Origin: Orbilia blumenaviensis | Taxonomy: Eukaryota > Ascomycota > Orbiliomycetes > Orbiliales > Orbiliaceae | DNA: 64,000 nt | Assembly (NCBI GenBank): GCA_036872755.1 | Contig: JAVHNS010000004.1 | Location: 434,001-498,000 of the forward strand | Direction: 5' to 3' | In this document: positions 1-12,064 of the stretch, in pieces | How positions within the stretch are numbered: the stretch's first letter is position 1 | How the letters are laid out: each line of letters begins with the position of its first letter | The notes under the pieces: model-generated | Database searches by the model: none | The model's input: the letters and a program-made list of their open reading frames with translations, nothing else | Told to the model about the DNA's origin: nothing | Translations under genes and position numbers: made by a program

Positions 1-3000
1 AGATGTCCTGAGACTCGTCCTCACCGAGTTCGAAAGCCGTTTCCTACGAGGGAACGAGGTTCACGCAATCGCTTCCACCTTGCCTGGAATCCCCTCAAAA
101 CACCAGGTCACCATCAGATCTTACTATGCTGCCAGATTGGCTGCTAACCGACCCATCAAGACCCATGCATCTGCTCTCCTACGAGCTGCTGAGTCCGGAA
201 ACGCCAAACTATTTGCGGTTTTCGGTGGACAAGGAAACATCGAAGAATACTTTGACGAATTACGCGAGATCTGGGCCACTTACAATGGCCTGATCGAGGA
301 TTTCATCTCAAGAGCCGCATCTCTCCTGCTAAAATTGTCAAGCGACCCCAGAGCTGGCAAGGTTTACAGCAAGGGTATCGATATCATGAGATGGCTACAA
401 GATCCTGACGTTACACCGGATATCACATACCTGGTTTCTGCGCCGGTTTCCTTCCCATTGATCGGTCTCATCCAGCTCTGCCACTATGCTGTCGCATGTA
501 AAATTCTCGGTCTGGAACCGGGTCAAGTCAGGAGCCTCATCAAGGGTACTACGGGTCATTCCCAGGGTATCGTGACCGCTGCAGCTATCGCCCTGGCATC
601 GTCTTGGGAATCCTTCGAAAAAGTCGCGAAGGACACGATTGAATTGCTTTTCTGGATCGGATGTCGTTCGCAACAGACCTATCCAGTGACAGCTCTTGCT
701 CCATCCACCTTCCGAGACTCGATAGCCCAGGGTGAAGGCTCTCCCACCCCAATGCTGTCAGTGCGAGATATGCCAAAGTCAGCAGTTCAGACTTATGTCG
801 ATAAGACGAACCAGCACTTGCCTGCTGACAGGCATGTCCACATCTCCTTGGTCAATGGTGCCAGAAACGTCGTGGTAACCGGCCCGCCACAGTCGCTGTA
901 CGGTCTCAACTTGACTCTCCGCAAGGTTAAGGCTCCTACGGGACTTGACCAGTCTAAGATTCCATTCACACAGCGCAAATCTCGCTTCGTCAACCGATTT
1001 CTCCCGATTTCGGCTCCTTTCCACTCCCCTTACCTCCAGCCAGCTGCCGCTATTATCGAAGCCGACGTCAAGCACATCATTTTCTCGCGAAACGACTTCG
1101 GTATTCCGGTCTACGAGACCCACGAGGGCAAGGACCTGAGAACCGCAGAGGGCGACGACAATGTCGTACCAGAGCTTATTCATATGATCACCCACTACCA
1201 GGTCCAATGGGAGAAAGCTACTCAGTTCCAAGGCGCTACCCATATCCTCGATCTCGGCCCAGGTGGTATCTCAGGCATCGGTGCCCTTACTCACCGAAAC
1301 AAGGACGGTACCGGCGTCAGGGTGATCCTTGCCGGAACCATCGAGGGGTCCAACGTCGAATTGGGCTTCAAGCCGGAGCTTTTCGATAGAGACGATGCTC
1401 ATGCTGTAAAGTACAATGTCGACTGGGTACGAGAACACGGCCCCAAGCTCATCAAGACCAAGACTGGTGAAACCTACGTTGATACCAAATTCAGCCGACT
1501 CTTGGGTATGCCACCAATTGTTGTCGCTGGTATGACACCAGCGACAGTTCCTTGGGATTTCGTTGCCGCTACAATGAATGCTGGATACCACATTGAGCTT
1601 GGTGGTGGTGGTTACTATAATGCTAAGGGTATGACTGAAGCACTCCGAAAATTGGAGGCCGGAACTACCCCTGGTGCAGGTATCACTATCAACTGTATCT
1701 ACGTCAATCCACGAGCTATGGCATGGCAAATTCCCTTGATCCAGAGCCTCCGCGCCGAAGGTGTTCCAATCAATGGTCTTACTATCGGAGCCGGTGTTCC
1801 ATCCCTCGAGGTTGCCAATGAATACATTGAAACCCTCGGATTGAAACACATTGCTTTCAAGCCTGGTTCCCTTGATGGCATCCAGCAGGTTATCAACATT
1901 GCTCAGGCGAATCCAACTTTCCCTGTTATTTTGCAGTGGACCGGTGGTCGTGGTGGTGGTCATCACAGCTATGAGGATTTCCACCAGCCAATCCTCGCTA
2001 TGTACGGCCGAATCAGAAGATGCTCGAATATCATCTTGATCGCTGGTTCTGGTTTCGGCGGTAGCGAAGATACGTACCCATACCTGACTGGTAAGTGGGC
2101 AGAGAAATACGCCTACCCACCAATGCCGTTTGATGGTATCCTCTTCGGTAGCAGGATGATGGTTGCGAAGGAAGCACACACCAGCAAGAACGTAAGTAAA
2201 CCAGCATATAAAAGAAGTAAATGGCAACATAGCTAACGAAATTCACATAGGCCAAAAAAGCTATCTGCGATGCCCCTGGTTTGGAAGACCAGGACTGGGA
2301 GAAGACCTACAAGGGTGCGGCTGGCGGCGTTATCACCGTCAAGTCTGAGATGGGCGAGCCAATCCATAAGCTCGCCACCCGTGGTGTCCTCTTCTGGCAC
2401 GAGATGGACCAGACCATCTTCAACCTCGACAAAGCCAAGAGAATCCCAGAACTCAAGAAGCGTCGTGACCACATTATCAAGAAGCTGAATGCTGACTTCC
2501 AGAAGACATGGTTCGGCCGCAACGCTGCTGGCGAAGCCGTCGATCTGGAAGATATGACTTATGCGGAAGTCATCAGCCGTATGGTTGAGCTCATGTACGT
2601 CAAGCACGAAAGCCGATGGATTGACAAGTCTCTGAAGAGCCTTACCGGTGACTTCATCCGCCGTGTGGAAGAACGTTTCACCACTGGGGAGGGCAAACCA
2701 TCTCTACTTCAGAACTACGCCGACCTCGATGATCCATTCCCGACTGCTGCCAGAATCATCGATGCTTACCCCGAGGCAAAGGCTCAATTGATCAACGCGC
2801 AAGACATGCAACATTTCCTCATGCTCTGCCAGCGGCGTGGACAGAAGCCAGTTCCTTTCGTTCCTTCCTTGGATGAGAACTTCGAATTCTGGTTTAAGAA
2901 GGATTCTCTGTGGCAGTCTGAGGACTTGGAAGCCGTTGTAGACCAAGATGTTGGCAGAACCTGTATTTTACAGGGACCAATGTCCGTTCGGTTCTCTACC

Positions 3001-6000
3001 GTCGCAGATGAACCCGTCAAGGATATCTTGGATGGTGTCCACAACGGCCATATCAAGTCGTTGATCGCGGATTTGTACGACGGCCAGGAAACTTCCATCC
3101 CAGTTGTTGAGTACTTCGGCGGAAAAGCCATCGAAGATGTTGACGAGCCCGATGTTGACGGCTTGACCATCATCAGAGACGGTAATAAGATTATCTACAG
3201 GCTTTCCACCTCTCCTTCATCTCTTCCAGATGCCGATACTTGGCTACGTCTACTTGCTGGAAGCTCTCACAGCTGGCGTCATGCACTCTTCACTACCGAT
3301 GTCCTAGTTCAAGGAAGCAAGTATCAGGACAACCCAATCAAGCGTATCTTTGCGCCTGCTGCCGGCTCTTTGATTCACATCGTTAACCCAGATGATCCGG
3401 AGAATACCATCATCACTCTTCAAGAGGCTAGCCAAGGACAATGGACTAAGACAATAGAAGCTAAGAAAGAGGGCAACATCGTCAAGCTCGAGCTCATCGA
3501 GCACCGAACTGCTGACGGAAAGTCATGCAGCATGCCTCTTCTCTTCCAATACCACCCCGAGTCCGGCTATGCCCCTCTCCGCGAAGTCATGGAGGGACGA
3601 AATGACCGTATCAAGGACTTTTACTACAAACTGTGGTTTGGTTCTGACGAGAAGTTCGATCTGTCTACTTCAGTCGAAGATGTATTTGATGGCGGTGAGG
3701 CTACCGTTACCGGCAAGGCTATTGCAGAGTTTGTCGATGCTGTCGGCAACCGTGGTGAAGCTTTCGTCGAACGCTCCGGCTCCGAGAAGCAGATCTCCGC
3801 GCCAATGGACTTCGCTATCGTTGTTGGCTGGAAGGCTATTATCAAAGCTATCTTCCCCAAGGCTATTGATGGAGACCTGCTTAAGCTTGTTCACTTGTCC
3901 AATGGTTTCAGGATGCTTCCAGGAGCCGATCCTCTTCAGAAGGGAGATACCGTCACTACTACTGCTCAGATCAACGCCGTTATGAACCAGGATTCTGGTA
4001 AGATGGTTGAAGTCACCGGTACTATCTCCCGTGAAGGAAAGCCAGTCATGGAGGTCACCAGTCAGTTTTTGTACCGAGGCGTCTACACCGATTTCGAGAA
4101 CACATTCCAGAGGAAACAGGAGACCCCAATGCAAGTCTACCTCGCAACAACCAAGGATGTTGCAGTTCTTAGGTCGAAGGAATGGTTCTGCCTTGACGAT
4201 CAGGAAGTCGATTTGCTGAACAAAACCCTCACTTTCCGTCTCTCCACCCTACTCCGATACAAGGACAAGGAGACCTTCAGCAGCGTCCGCACTCTTGGTC
4301 AAGTTCTCTACGAACTGCCAACCAAGGAAATCATTCAAGTTGCAACCGTCGAGTACGAAGCTGGCACCTCACACGGTAACCCAGTTATCGACTACCTCCA
4401 GCGCAACGGAACCTCCATCGAGCAACCAGTCTTGTTTGAGAACGCTATTCCGTTACACTCAAAGACTCCGTTGGAGATCCGTGCGCCAGCATCGAACGAG
4501 GCCTACGCCAGGGTTTCAGGTGACTACAATCCCATCCACGTCTCGAGAACCTTCTCGAAATACGCCAACCTTAAGGGAACAATCACACATGGAATGTACA
4601 GCAGTGCCGCCGTCAGGGCGTTCGTTGAAACCTGGGCCGCTGAGAACAATATTGGTCGCGTCAGGAGCTACACTGTCAACTTTGTGGGTATGGTGTTGCC
4701 GAACGATGACATTACGATCAGCCTGAAGCATTCCGGTATGGTTGGTGGTAGGAAGATCATCAGTGTTGAGGTTATCAACAAGGAGTCAGAAGATAAGGTT
4801 TTGGTCGGCGAGGCGGAGGTCGAGCAGCCGGTCTCGGCGTACGTCTTCACCGGTCAAGGTTCCCAGGAGCAGGGTATGGGTATGGACCTCTACGATAGCT
4901 CTCCGGTTGCCCGAGAGGTTTGGGATAGGGCTGATAAGCACTTTATGGACAATTATGGTGAGTTTCTTTTTCCGATGAATCTAATGATTGTGAGAAGGCA
5001 TTTTGCTAATTGTGTTGTTTAGGTTTCTCAATCGTCGATATTGTCCGACACAACCCCAAGGAGCTTACAGTTCACTTTGGAGGTCCTATCGGAAAGGCCA
5101 TCCGTCAAAATTACATGGCCATGACCTTCGAGACAGTCAATGCCGACGGTAGCACCAAGTCGGAGAGAATGTTCAAGGAAATTGACGAAAGCACCACTTG
5201 CTACACTTACCGCTCTCCAACTGGTTTGCTCTCGGCTACTCAGTTCACACAGCCGGCTCTTACTTTGATGGAGAAGGCCAGCTTTGAGGATATGAGGAGC
5301 CGTGGTCTCGTCCAGCGTGACAGCATGTTCGCTGGCCACTCTCTCGGAGAATACTCTGCCCTTGCGGCGCTAGCGGAAGTTATGCCTATTGAATCCCTGG
5401 TCTCGGTTGTGTTCTACCGTGGTTTGACAATGCAGGTCGCCGTGGAACGTGACGAGCAGGGGCGATCGAATTACAGCATGTGCGCAGTCAACCCATCTCG
5501 CGTGTCTAGGAACTTTAGCGAGCAAGCCCTGCAATTTGTTGTTGACAACATCTCGACTGAAACAGGTTGGTTGTTGGAGATCGTCAACTTGAACGTCTAC
5601 AACCAGCAGTACGTTTGTGCCGGAGACCTCCGGGCGTTGGATACACTTACCACAGTGCTTAACTTCCTGAAGCACCAGAACATTGACATCCAGAGCTTGA
5701 TGCAGAAGTTGTCTCTGGATGACGTCAAGGCGAAACTGCTCGAGATCGTTCGAGAGTGCAAGAAGCAGACCGAGGCGAAGCCACGACCGCTGGAGCTCCA
5801 ACGTGGACTGGCTACGATCCCACTTCGAGGCATCGATGTTCCTTTCCATTCTACCTTCCTGAGAAGCGGGGTTAAGCCCTTCCGCAACTTTTTGATGAAG
5901 AAGATTAATAAGAGCTCGATCGATCCCAGCAAGTTGATTGGCAAATATATTCCTAACGTGACGGCGAGACCTTTCGCTATCACGAAGGAATACTTTGAGG

Positions 6001-6113
6001 ATGTGTATAGGTTGACGAACAGCCCGAGGATCGGGAATGTGTTGGCGAATTGGGAGAAGTATGCTGGTGAGGATGGGACGGTGAATGGGGTTCCTGAGGT
6101 TGTTACTGCTTAG
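1..6113 (+). CDS. fas1: Fatty acid synthase beta subunit (5' end missing)
   Basis: This is the beta chain of the cytosolic fungal type I fatty acid synthase, which works with a separate alpha chain to make palmitoyl/stearoyl-CoA. Exons are <2..2191, 2251..4957 and 5023..6113; the reading frame is open from the left edge. About 1,995 residues are present, so roughly 80-100 N-terminal residues lie outside the window compared with the usual 2,050-2,100. Domains follow the family order: acetyltransferase with GHSQG (Ser codon 560-562), FMN enoyl reductase (about 1450-2600, including the GGRGGGHHS stretch), hot-dog dehydratase (DYNPIH near 4520) and malonyl/palmitoyl transferase with GHSLGEY (Ser codon 5340-5342). 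Both introns (59 and 65 bp) keep frame and remove stops; the first has a clear gctaac branch site. The stop at 6111-6113 gives a C-terminus VVTA. Family assignment is near certain. Confidence 0.97.
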
Positions 6114-6387
6114 AAGAGGTAGACAAGCGGTGATGTTTCTTTGTGTTTTTTTATATATAGATAGAATTAATGATTTAACTCTTTTCCCTTTTATTATGCT
6201 TTTTTATGCTTATGCTCCCTCGCTGCTTCCGTTTCGTCATGGCGCACTTTTTTTGTTCCTCTCTGTCTTCTTTTGTACATTTTTATAGATAGATAGGTAG
6301 TATATACTACTTTGACAGTAGCAATGGACATTCGGTTCAAACGTCGTCTTACCCGCGTTTAAGAATTCAACGGAAGTTGGCATTTTT

Positions 6388-6416
6388 AGGTAGAACTGGT
6401 CTCGTTGGGGTAGAAC
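6388..6416 (+). repeat. Core-and-direct-repeat element, copy 1
   Basis: The 11-bp core TGGTCTCGTTG (6397-6407) is bracketed by AGGTAGAAC (6388-6396) and GGGTAGAAC (6408-6416), a 9-bp direct repeat with one mismatch. It belongs to the dispersed family described in the findings. Confidence 0.7.
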
Positions 6417-6702
6417 CTAGATCAAGTGTTGGCAAAATCGGTTCATCATCCCCATGCCAAGAAATCAGATATCAGCCGAATATACGGTATGATAGGTAGA
6501 CGAAACCGTTAAATTGACGGGTAGGCAACTTAAATATCCATACCAGGATATTACCCTTCCACTGCATGTGCATAGACCATATGCCATATTGTACGACCCA
6601 AGTTAGAGTGCTGGTTTTGTAAAGCAGGTCGACGACACATCTCACATCCAAATTAATAAAATAATCACCACCTGCATATGTCTCGAAGAAATGTGGAGTG
6701 TT

Positions 6703-6729
6703 AATTCTAATAACGAGACCAATTCTAAT
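6703..6729 (-). repeat. Core-and-direct-repeat element, copy 2
   Basis: The core in reverse orientation, AACGAGACC (6712-6720), is bracketed by perfect 9-bp direct repeats AATTCTAAT at 6703-6711 and 6721-6729. The flanking word has nothing in common with that of the copy at 6388-6416; only the core is shared. Confidence 0.75.
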
Positions 6730-7657
6730 CCAATTTTTAAGTTTTCTTGCACGTTGAAGTCAAGGTATGAGTATGACTAGAACACCAGGTCAAAGACCCA
6801 AAACACCTTTGATTAGGTACATGCCTGTTATTTTTTGTTTGGAAATAAAGTTTCAGTACGAAATTCAAAAACAAAAAAACAGGGGCCCAGTACTAAAACG
6901 AGTGTAACAGCAAACAACACGGCGACGAGACTGAGGAAATACAAAAAGAAAGCAATACAATTTCGTAGTATCCCATAGCGCGGCACTCAGAATGGATACC
7001 ATAGAGGAGAAGGGTACGTTTCCGGGCCGACTATCAACCGCAAGTAAGCGCTAAACTGGGCGGGCTTAACAACAAAGACATATTAAAGAAATTTTAAAAC
7101 ACCTCCAGGGTACAAGGGGCCCTCAAAACCTCATCGATTTCCTTATGGTATACTGTACCGAATTGGACAAGATATCAAACGTAAACAGAATGTCCAGACA
7201 TATAAACCGCAAACTTTGGGATGTAAGAGGGGGAAAAAAGCAGGCGAATGAATAAAAGAAGGAAGGGGAGAGAGATATACATGTATTGGTGAAATTTTTG
7301 TTTGGTACCAGATGCCCGATCAAGGAAATATCCGAAATAAAAACAAGCGCGCGTATATCCTTCAAGAACGACAGGGCCTTGCGGCCACGGGCTAGCTTTC
7401 AGGACCACGGAGTATGAGAATATGCGGTAGTTGGTAGGTAGGTACCTAGGTAGGTAGTTATATCGTATGAAGTCTGAAGCTAGCAAGTTCGGGGGCCCAG
7501 GTTCAGGGGGTCATTGTTGCTTCGGGGACTCAGTCGATTTGGGCCATGTGGTGGGCTACCTTAATCGATTATTTTTGTTGTAAATTTTGTGTTGGAGCCG
7601 GCTGTCGATCCAACATGTTGCTCTGGTGTTGTCCGGCTTAGCTACTTCAGCTTGGTC

Positions 7658-8500
7658 TTATTGGCTACAGCAATCTCGTAACCGCTGCGCAATACCATGA
7701 CTGCTGCAGCCTGTCCAGACCGTTATAAACCTGCCCAGATACCTAACCCGATATTCTTTTAAAGAGTTTGGAAGCTCCCTGACCGTACAGTATCCTCCTG
7801 GCGCAGAAACCCACCCCCTATGCTCCTTGTCTCGGTGCCTTTTCATATTCCCGGATGCCTTTCTGCTGCTAGAAGTACATGTTGTACCGCATCCTGGGTA
7901 ATTGCACGTAACTAAGAATCGTGGTCCGTGGATGTTCCTCACGTGATCGCATAGGGTATTCCAATTCTTTAAGAAATGGGGACAACCTCGGTATGGACAG
8001 CGGAACTGTAATTCTTCCTCTCCTCCTCCTCCTCCTCCTCCTGCTGCTGCTGCCGCCGCTGCTAGAAGTGCGGGGGGTGCAGGAGTTGCAGGGGGTGCTG
8101 GGGGTGCTGGGGGCGCTGGATATGCTGGAGGTGCTCCCACTGCTCCTAGGAAGGGAAATCCGACTCCCCGGATCGCAGAGCTCGGGGTATTGGAGAAGGT
8201 GTAATCGATATTGTATCCAGTAGCCTGAAAGACAGTAGCCCCAGTTTCTTCTCTGATGTCCAGTACACTTTGAGCTGTTGGAAAGTCATTCTGAAAGCCC
8301 AGGTTTTCGTTTGAAGTTCTTAGAGCCGAAAGCGATTCCAATGGATCCAGATTTTCTCTTAACGGTGGAAAGTTTCCATCCAGACTGTGGTTACTGTCGG
8401 GCTCCGTAAGCCAAGAGGGCATTTCCGGATTATCTTGCATACAATCTGGACACAGCGGTGGGAGTATACACCATTCTCCGCATATCTGGCAGACATACAT
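7658..8500 (-). CDS. C2H2-type zinc-finger protein with Gly/Ala/Pro-rich linker
   Basis: Probable nucleic-acid-binding protein of 280 residues in one exon. The frame stays open to 8515, but the first ATG is at 8498-8500, so I start there. The N-terminus has a paired CxxC arrangement (CQICGEWC then CPDC, residues about 4-20), like a small zinc ribbon. The middle is low complexity: a Pro/Ala run, then Ala and Gly homopolymers encoded by GCT/GGA triplet repeats near 8010-8120. The C-terminal half has two C2H2-like units, each C-x4-C with H-x4-H spacing (FRCPYRGC... and VTCNYPGC...), ending near residue 235. The His spacing and small size suggest a fungal C2H2 family of unknown target. A further 5' exon cannot be excluded. 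Confidence 0.72.
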   Translation of the reverse strand: MYVCQICGEWCILPPLCPDCMQDNPEMPSWLTEPDSNHSLDGNFPPLRENLDPLESLSALRTSNENLGFQNDFPTAQSVLDIREETGATVFQATGYNIDYTFSNTPSSAIRGVGFPFLGAVGAPPAYPAPPAPPAPPATPAPPALLAAAAAAAGGGGGGGEEELQFRCPYRGCPHFLKNWNTLCDHVRNIHGPRFLVTCNYPGCGTTCTSSSRKASGNMKRHRDKEHRGWVSAPGGYCTVRELPNSLKEYRVRYLGRFITVWTGCSSHGIAQRLRDCCSQ

Positions 8501-8938
8501 CGAGGGATTTGTCAATTGGAACCCTAACTCGAGTATCTAGCCACAAGACAACAGAGACCCTGAGTAGTAACGAACTCTCGGGGCCCACGTAGCTTTAGTG
8601 ACAGATGGATTGACGCTTCTTAGAGTCCGTGACGATTTACCGCAGGGAATTCGGAGCTTTTTCAGGGCCTTCTCATGCCTCGTAGATGTCTTGATATTAT
8701 ACTCGTTCAATAAATCTGTATTTCTATCGAGCCGGGTTTAAGATTAAGTTTCGTCTGATCAACGAGTCAGGAAATGCCCCGTTTCCACTTGTAGTTAGGA
8801 TGGCTTTCGAGGAGGGGAGAGAATGAAATTGTTTCTTTTTTAAAAAAAAATAAATAAAATAAAATGAAAAATAAAAAATAAAAAATAAAATAAAAAGGAG
8901 GAGGTAATAAGGTAAAGAAAAAAGAGAGAAGGATAGCC

Positions 8939-8958
8939 AGAGAGAGAGAGAGAGAGAG
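8939..8958. repeat. (AG)10 microsatellite
   Basis: A perfect dinucleotide run next to an A-rich low-complexity stretch (about 8838-8900). It lies upstream of the zinc-finger gene; no function is implied. Confidence 0.95.
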
Positions 8959-11105
8959 CACGGTAGAAAGGTAGCGACGGTGGATATTCAAGTTGGCCTG
9001 AATTAGAGGGCCACGGTTTTGCCGATTCCAACTATATGTCCCTTAGTCTCGGGTTGCAATATATTTGGGCTATTGAAAGCGTTTTCTAGACATGGTTCTC
9101 ACGTCTCTTTATAGAGGGGCAATTCTGTGTATAAAGCCCTAAAACAGTAAATCCTGGCCGTATATACACGTCTTTATATGCTGAATTCTCACTTACAGTT
9201 GAATGCAACGAGACCAGTTTTTTTCCACGGACTTTCAAAAATGTTGTTTCTTAGTAGCTATAGATACTTACCTAGGTACTTACTACTTTGACACCATTTT
9301 GCTTTTTCGCTCCAGCATCCCGAGGATACCTATCACCGCCAGGATAGTATCCTGCGTAAACGCGCAAAACCAGCCTAGGTTTCGCCTCGCTTGTTCGCTT
9401 AAGCTATGTGGATCAAGCCTCCCCATAAAAACCCCTCGCCTATAGCATGTAGCATTAATACTCATCCCCTTCTGCTCTGTTCCGGAGGAGTCAGCATAGC
9501 GTCTGGTATCGGACTGAAGTTGGTACCCGCCAAGCATTTTCAATGAATAACAAGTCCAGCAACTATACAGTTGAAATAAAAGACCAAATCATAGTCTACC
9601 TTCAACCTACATACCTTGCTATCTCCGCCGATACCATGCCATGCATATTCTCAATGCCATCATCATCCTCCAAAACAAAAGCCTGGCCTACCTCTAACTA
9701 AGACCCCACAACAAACTCAGATATTTGATTTATATATACATGTTTTATAAAATATTACCATTATCATTACCTATAGTATGGAAAATGGGAATTGGTAACG
9801 GGTCCCCTTCCCCTCAAATTCTCTGTAATTTTCATATTTTGCCAATAAAGCAATAACATGATAGTACATACATAAGTCCTAACCAAGTTGTCGTCCCGTA
9901 TGCTTGCCTACTTGCCTGTTTGACTGCTTGCCTGCTAACTCTAAGCTAGTAGCTAACCCCGTTGGTAAGTAGGTTAGTAGTTATGCCGGTAGCTGGGCAG
10001 GGAGCAAACCGATAGCTAAGCCCGGTGGCTGTAGGGAGTAGAAAGAGCTTACTACCAGACCCTTCATTGCCAAATTCTTTTTTTAAAACGGGACCTTGAC
10101 TACCACATCACATAAAGCTATATGTTTTATAGAAAGATTAGGATACGAAATCACCTTGGCCAGTTGAGATTCTAATTACGACTATGGATATGCGTCATAT
10201 CGGCATTGTATACATTTATTCTATACATTTATAAATCCATTGCTATCCAATCCAGCTGTAAGCTACCTAATTCCTGCTTACACAAATTTGCCGGTCTTGT
10301 TAGATGTTGCCGCTTGTAGTGACTTGTCATAGATTTTATCAGATTAGTTGGAGATCTATATGCAATTTATCTAAAAGCATCAAGCAGGCTCTGCACAACT
10401 TTGAGATTATGCTAATTTTTTTTACCTTGGTGTAGTTTCAAACACATACAAGCCGTAGCGAACTTTCGTGTATTAAACCGTTTTTGCAAGATATGGACAT
10501 TCAAGTAGGATTGTGGTGGAGATTACCTAGGTACAGAGTGCTTCAACCTATCCAGTGGTGCAGAATACTTTTGCCCCATAATAATAATGGTGAATGAGGA
10601 CGGTATCGGGCCGGCTCACTAATCCAATTCTACTTGGGCAGCAAACGGGAATTCGCGGGGTTTCTTGAGTCTCGGTTCCGTGGCGGAGCCAGTCGGCTAT
10701 AAGTGTTGTCGGTGGGAAATTTGATAGATGAGTGGGGGTGGTCTAGCTTACATGTACCTGGTGAGGTCGATGAGATCCTACATTGCCAAGCAATGCGCCA
10801 CACAGGCAGCTGACTATTTCCAGCCCGTGTCGATCTCGGAGTTCTGAGGACGTTTCTGAAGCCGTTCAGGCTGGTTTGCAAGGGCTGACTTCCCCCCCGG
10901 CTACGTAATCTATCACACTCCATCAACCTCTGAAACCACAAGTCTGCAACGTATGTGCATGGCGTTCATGGATGTTGTCGCCAATCTTCGTGAAGGATGG
11001 TTTTCAAGACCGGGCACATATCCTGAATAGTAAAAACCGCCATGATATTCAATCGTAATATGCTAGCCAAAGGATGAATTACACCCCACTACACCCCGCA
11101 ACGAG

Positions 11106-11151
11106 TCTCGATCTAATGAGACCATCTCGATCTAATGAGACCATCTCGGTC
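11106..11151 (-). repeat. Tandem core-and-direct-repeat cluster
   Basis: Three copies of an 8-bp word, TCTCGATC (11106-11113), TCTCGATC (11125-11132) and TCTCGGTC (11144-11151), alternate with two identical 11-bp cores TAATGAGACCA (11114-11124 and 11133-11143). The period is 19 bp. The core is the reverse complement of TGGTCTCATTA, a one-base variant of the dispersed core. Another exact core lies 20 bp downstream at 11171-11179 (+). Confidence 0.75.
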
Positions 11152-12042
11152 CCCACAACCCGATTTAACTGGTCTCGTTGGAATCAGACAACACAAAGCC
11201 GAAACATTGTGTGGATTTAACTGAGGTTTAGGAGAACTACCCTCGGCGGCCTAGTCCGTAGTAGGTATCGCGATATCGACAACCACATCTCAAATACCTT
11301 CCAGTGATATATACCCTGCGCATCCTGTCAATTACTCAAATGTAATGGTCTAAGCTAAGACGACACCTATATATATCCGCACTACCTCTGGCCAGGAGTA
11401 GTATTGAGCTTAAGATTTGGGAGAACCTTGTGATACGCTCATGCTGTAAGTGGAAGGATCAACGTCAACCGAACATAATGGGAGATCTTCTTTGCGTTGT
11501 CTCGTGTCGGGCTAGACCTCGGAGGTCTCTATTACGTTCGGCCCGTATTTAAGTGGCAAGGTCGGGCTGGCTACTGCAAAAGACCTCCTGACACGATCGG
11601 CCCGATACCAAAAAAACCTTAACGTTCCCGTGCATTAGGTACCACGGGGGTGACAGAAAAACAGAAACAAGAATACAAATTTTAGGTGGAATTTTGTTAG
11701 CAGGCGTTCCTTTTTTGGTTCGCTTTTAGTGTCACCCCGTGGGTACCTACCTACCAACATACATACGAAATTGGCCGCTTTAACATGCTTCCTTGGCTAC
11801 AACCACAAGCAGCACGCTGTGTCTCCCCTAACTAAGCCCCGGAAACATGCCAACTCGATCGATTATACGTATATATACTATCACAGAGTCTCGTTGTTGA
11901 TTGGTGACCTAGGGCATGGGAGCTAACCCGCAGCATCTAAATCCAACTATTTTCCAGTCGGGTCCCGTTCATGAATTGTGATTACAATAGTATTATAGTT
12001 ATAATACCTCCATATAATCGGATTAGAATGTTATTTAAAAAC

Positions 12043-12064
12043 CCTATTGTTCTGGCACAGTAGG
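12043..12064 (+). repeat. Solo end of a small inverted-repeat element
   Basis: This 22-bp stretch matches 21 of 22 bases of 27035-27056, which contains the right end of the inverted-repeat element at 26876-27053. The shared part includes TTCTGGCACAGT. I do not see the partner left end within a few hundred bases, so this may be a truncated copy. Confidence 0.55.

Larger units (their letters stand above)
6114..7657. other. Intergenic region between fas1 and the zinc-finger gene (tail to tail)
   Basis: No credible coding sequence is seen. The first about 200 bp after the stop are T-rich and suit a 3' UTR/terminator. The interval holds two copies of the dispersed GGTCTCGTT core (6398-6406 on +, 6712-6720 on -), each flanked by its own direct repeat, and a TAGGTAGG-rich stretch with the palindrome TACCTAGGTA at 7443-7452. 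Short open frames at 7123-7486 (-) are low-complexity and not convincing. Confidence 0.6.

Noticed and set aside
1271..2230. 319-codon open frame antisense to fas1
   Set aside because: It lies opposite the enoyl reductase region, whose homology is strong. Its composition is that of a codon-bias shadow and it has no domain.
8767..9031. Two minus-strand frames rich in Phe and Leu
   Set aside because: Products of the A-rich and AG-repeat low-complexity sequence.
11171..11179. Direct repeats around the exact core here and at 9207-9215
   Set aside because: The core is exact at both sites, but the flanking words agree at only about half of the positions, so I count them as core copies without claiming a duplication.
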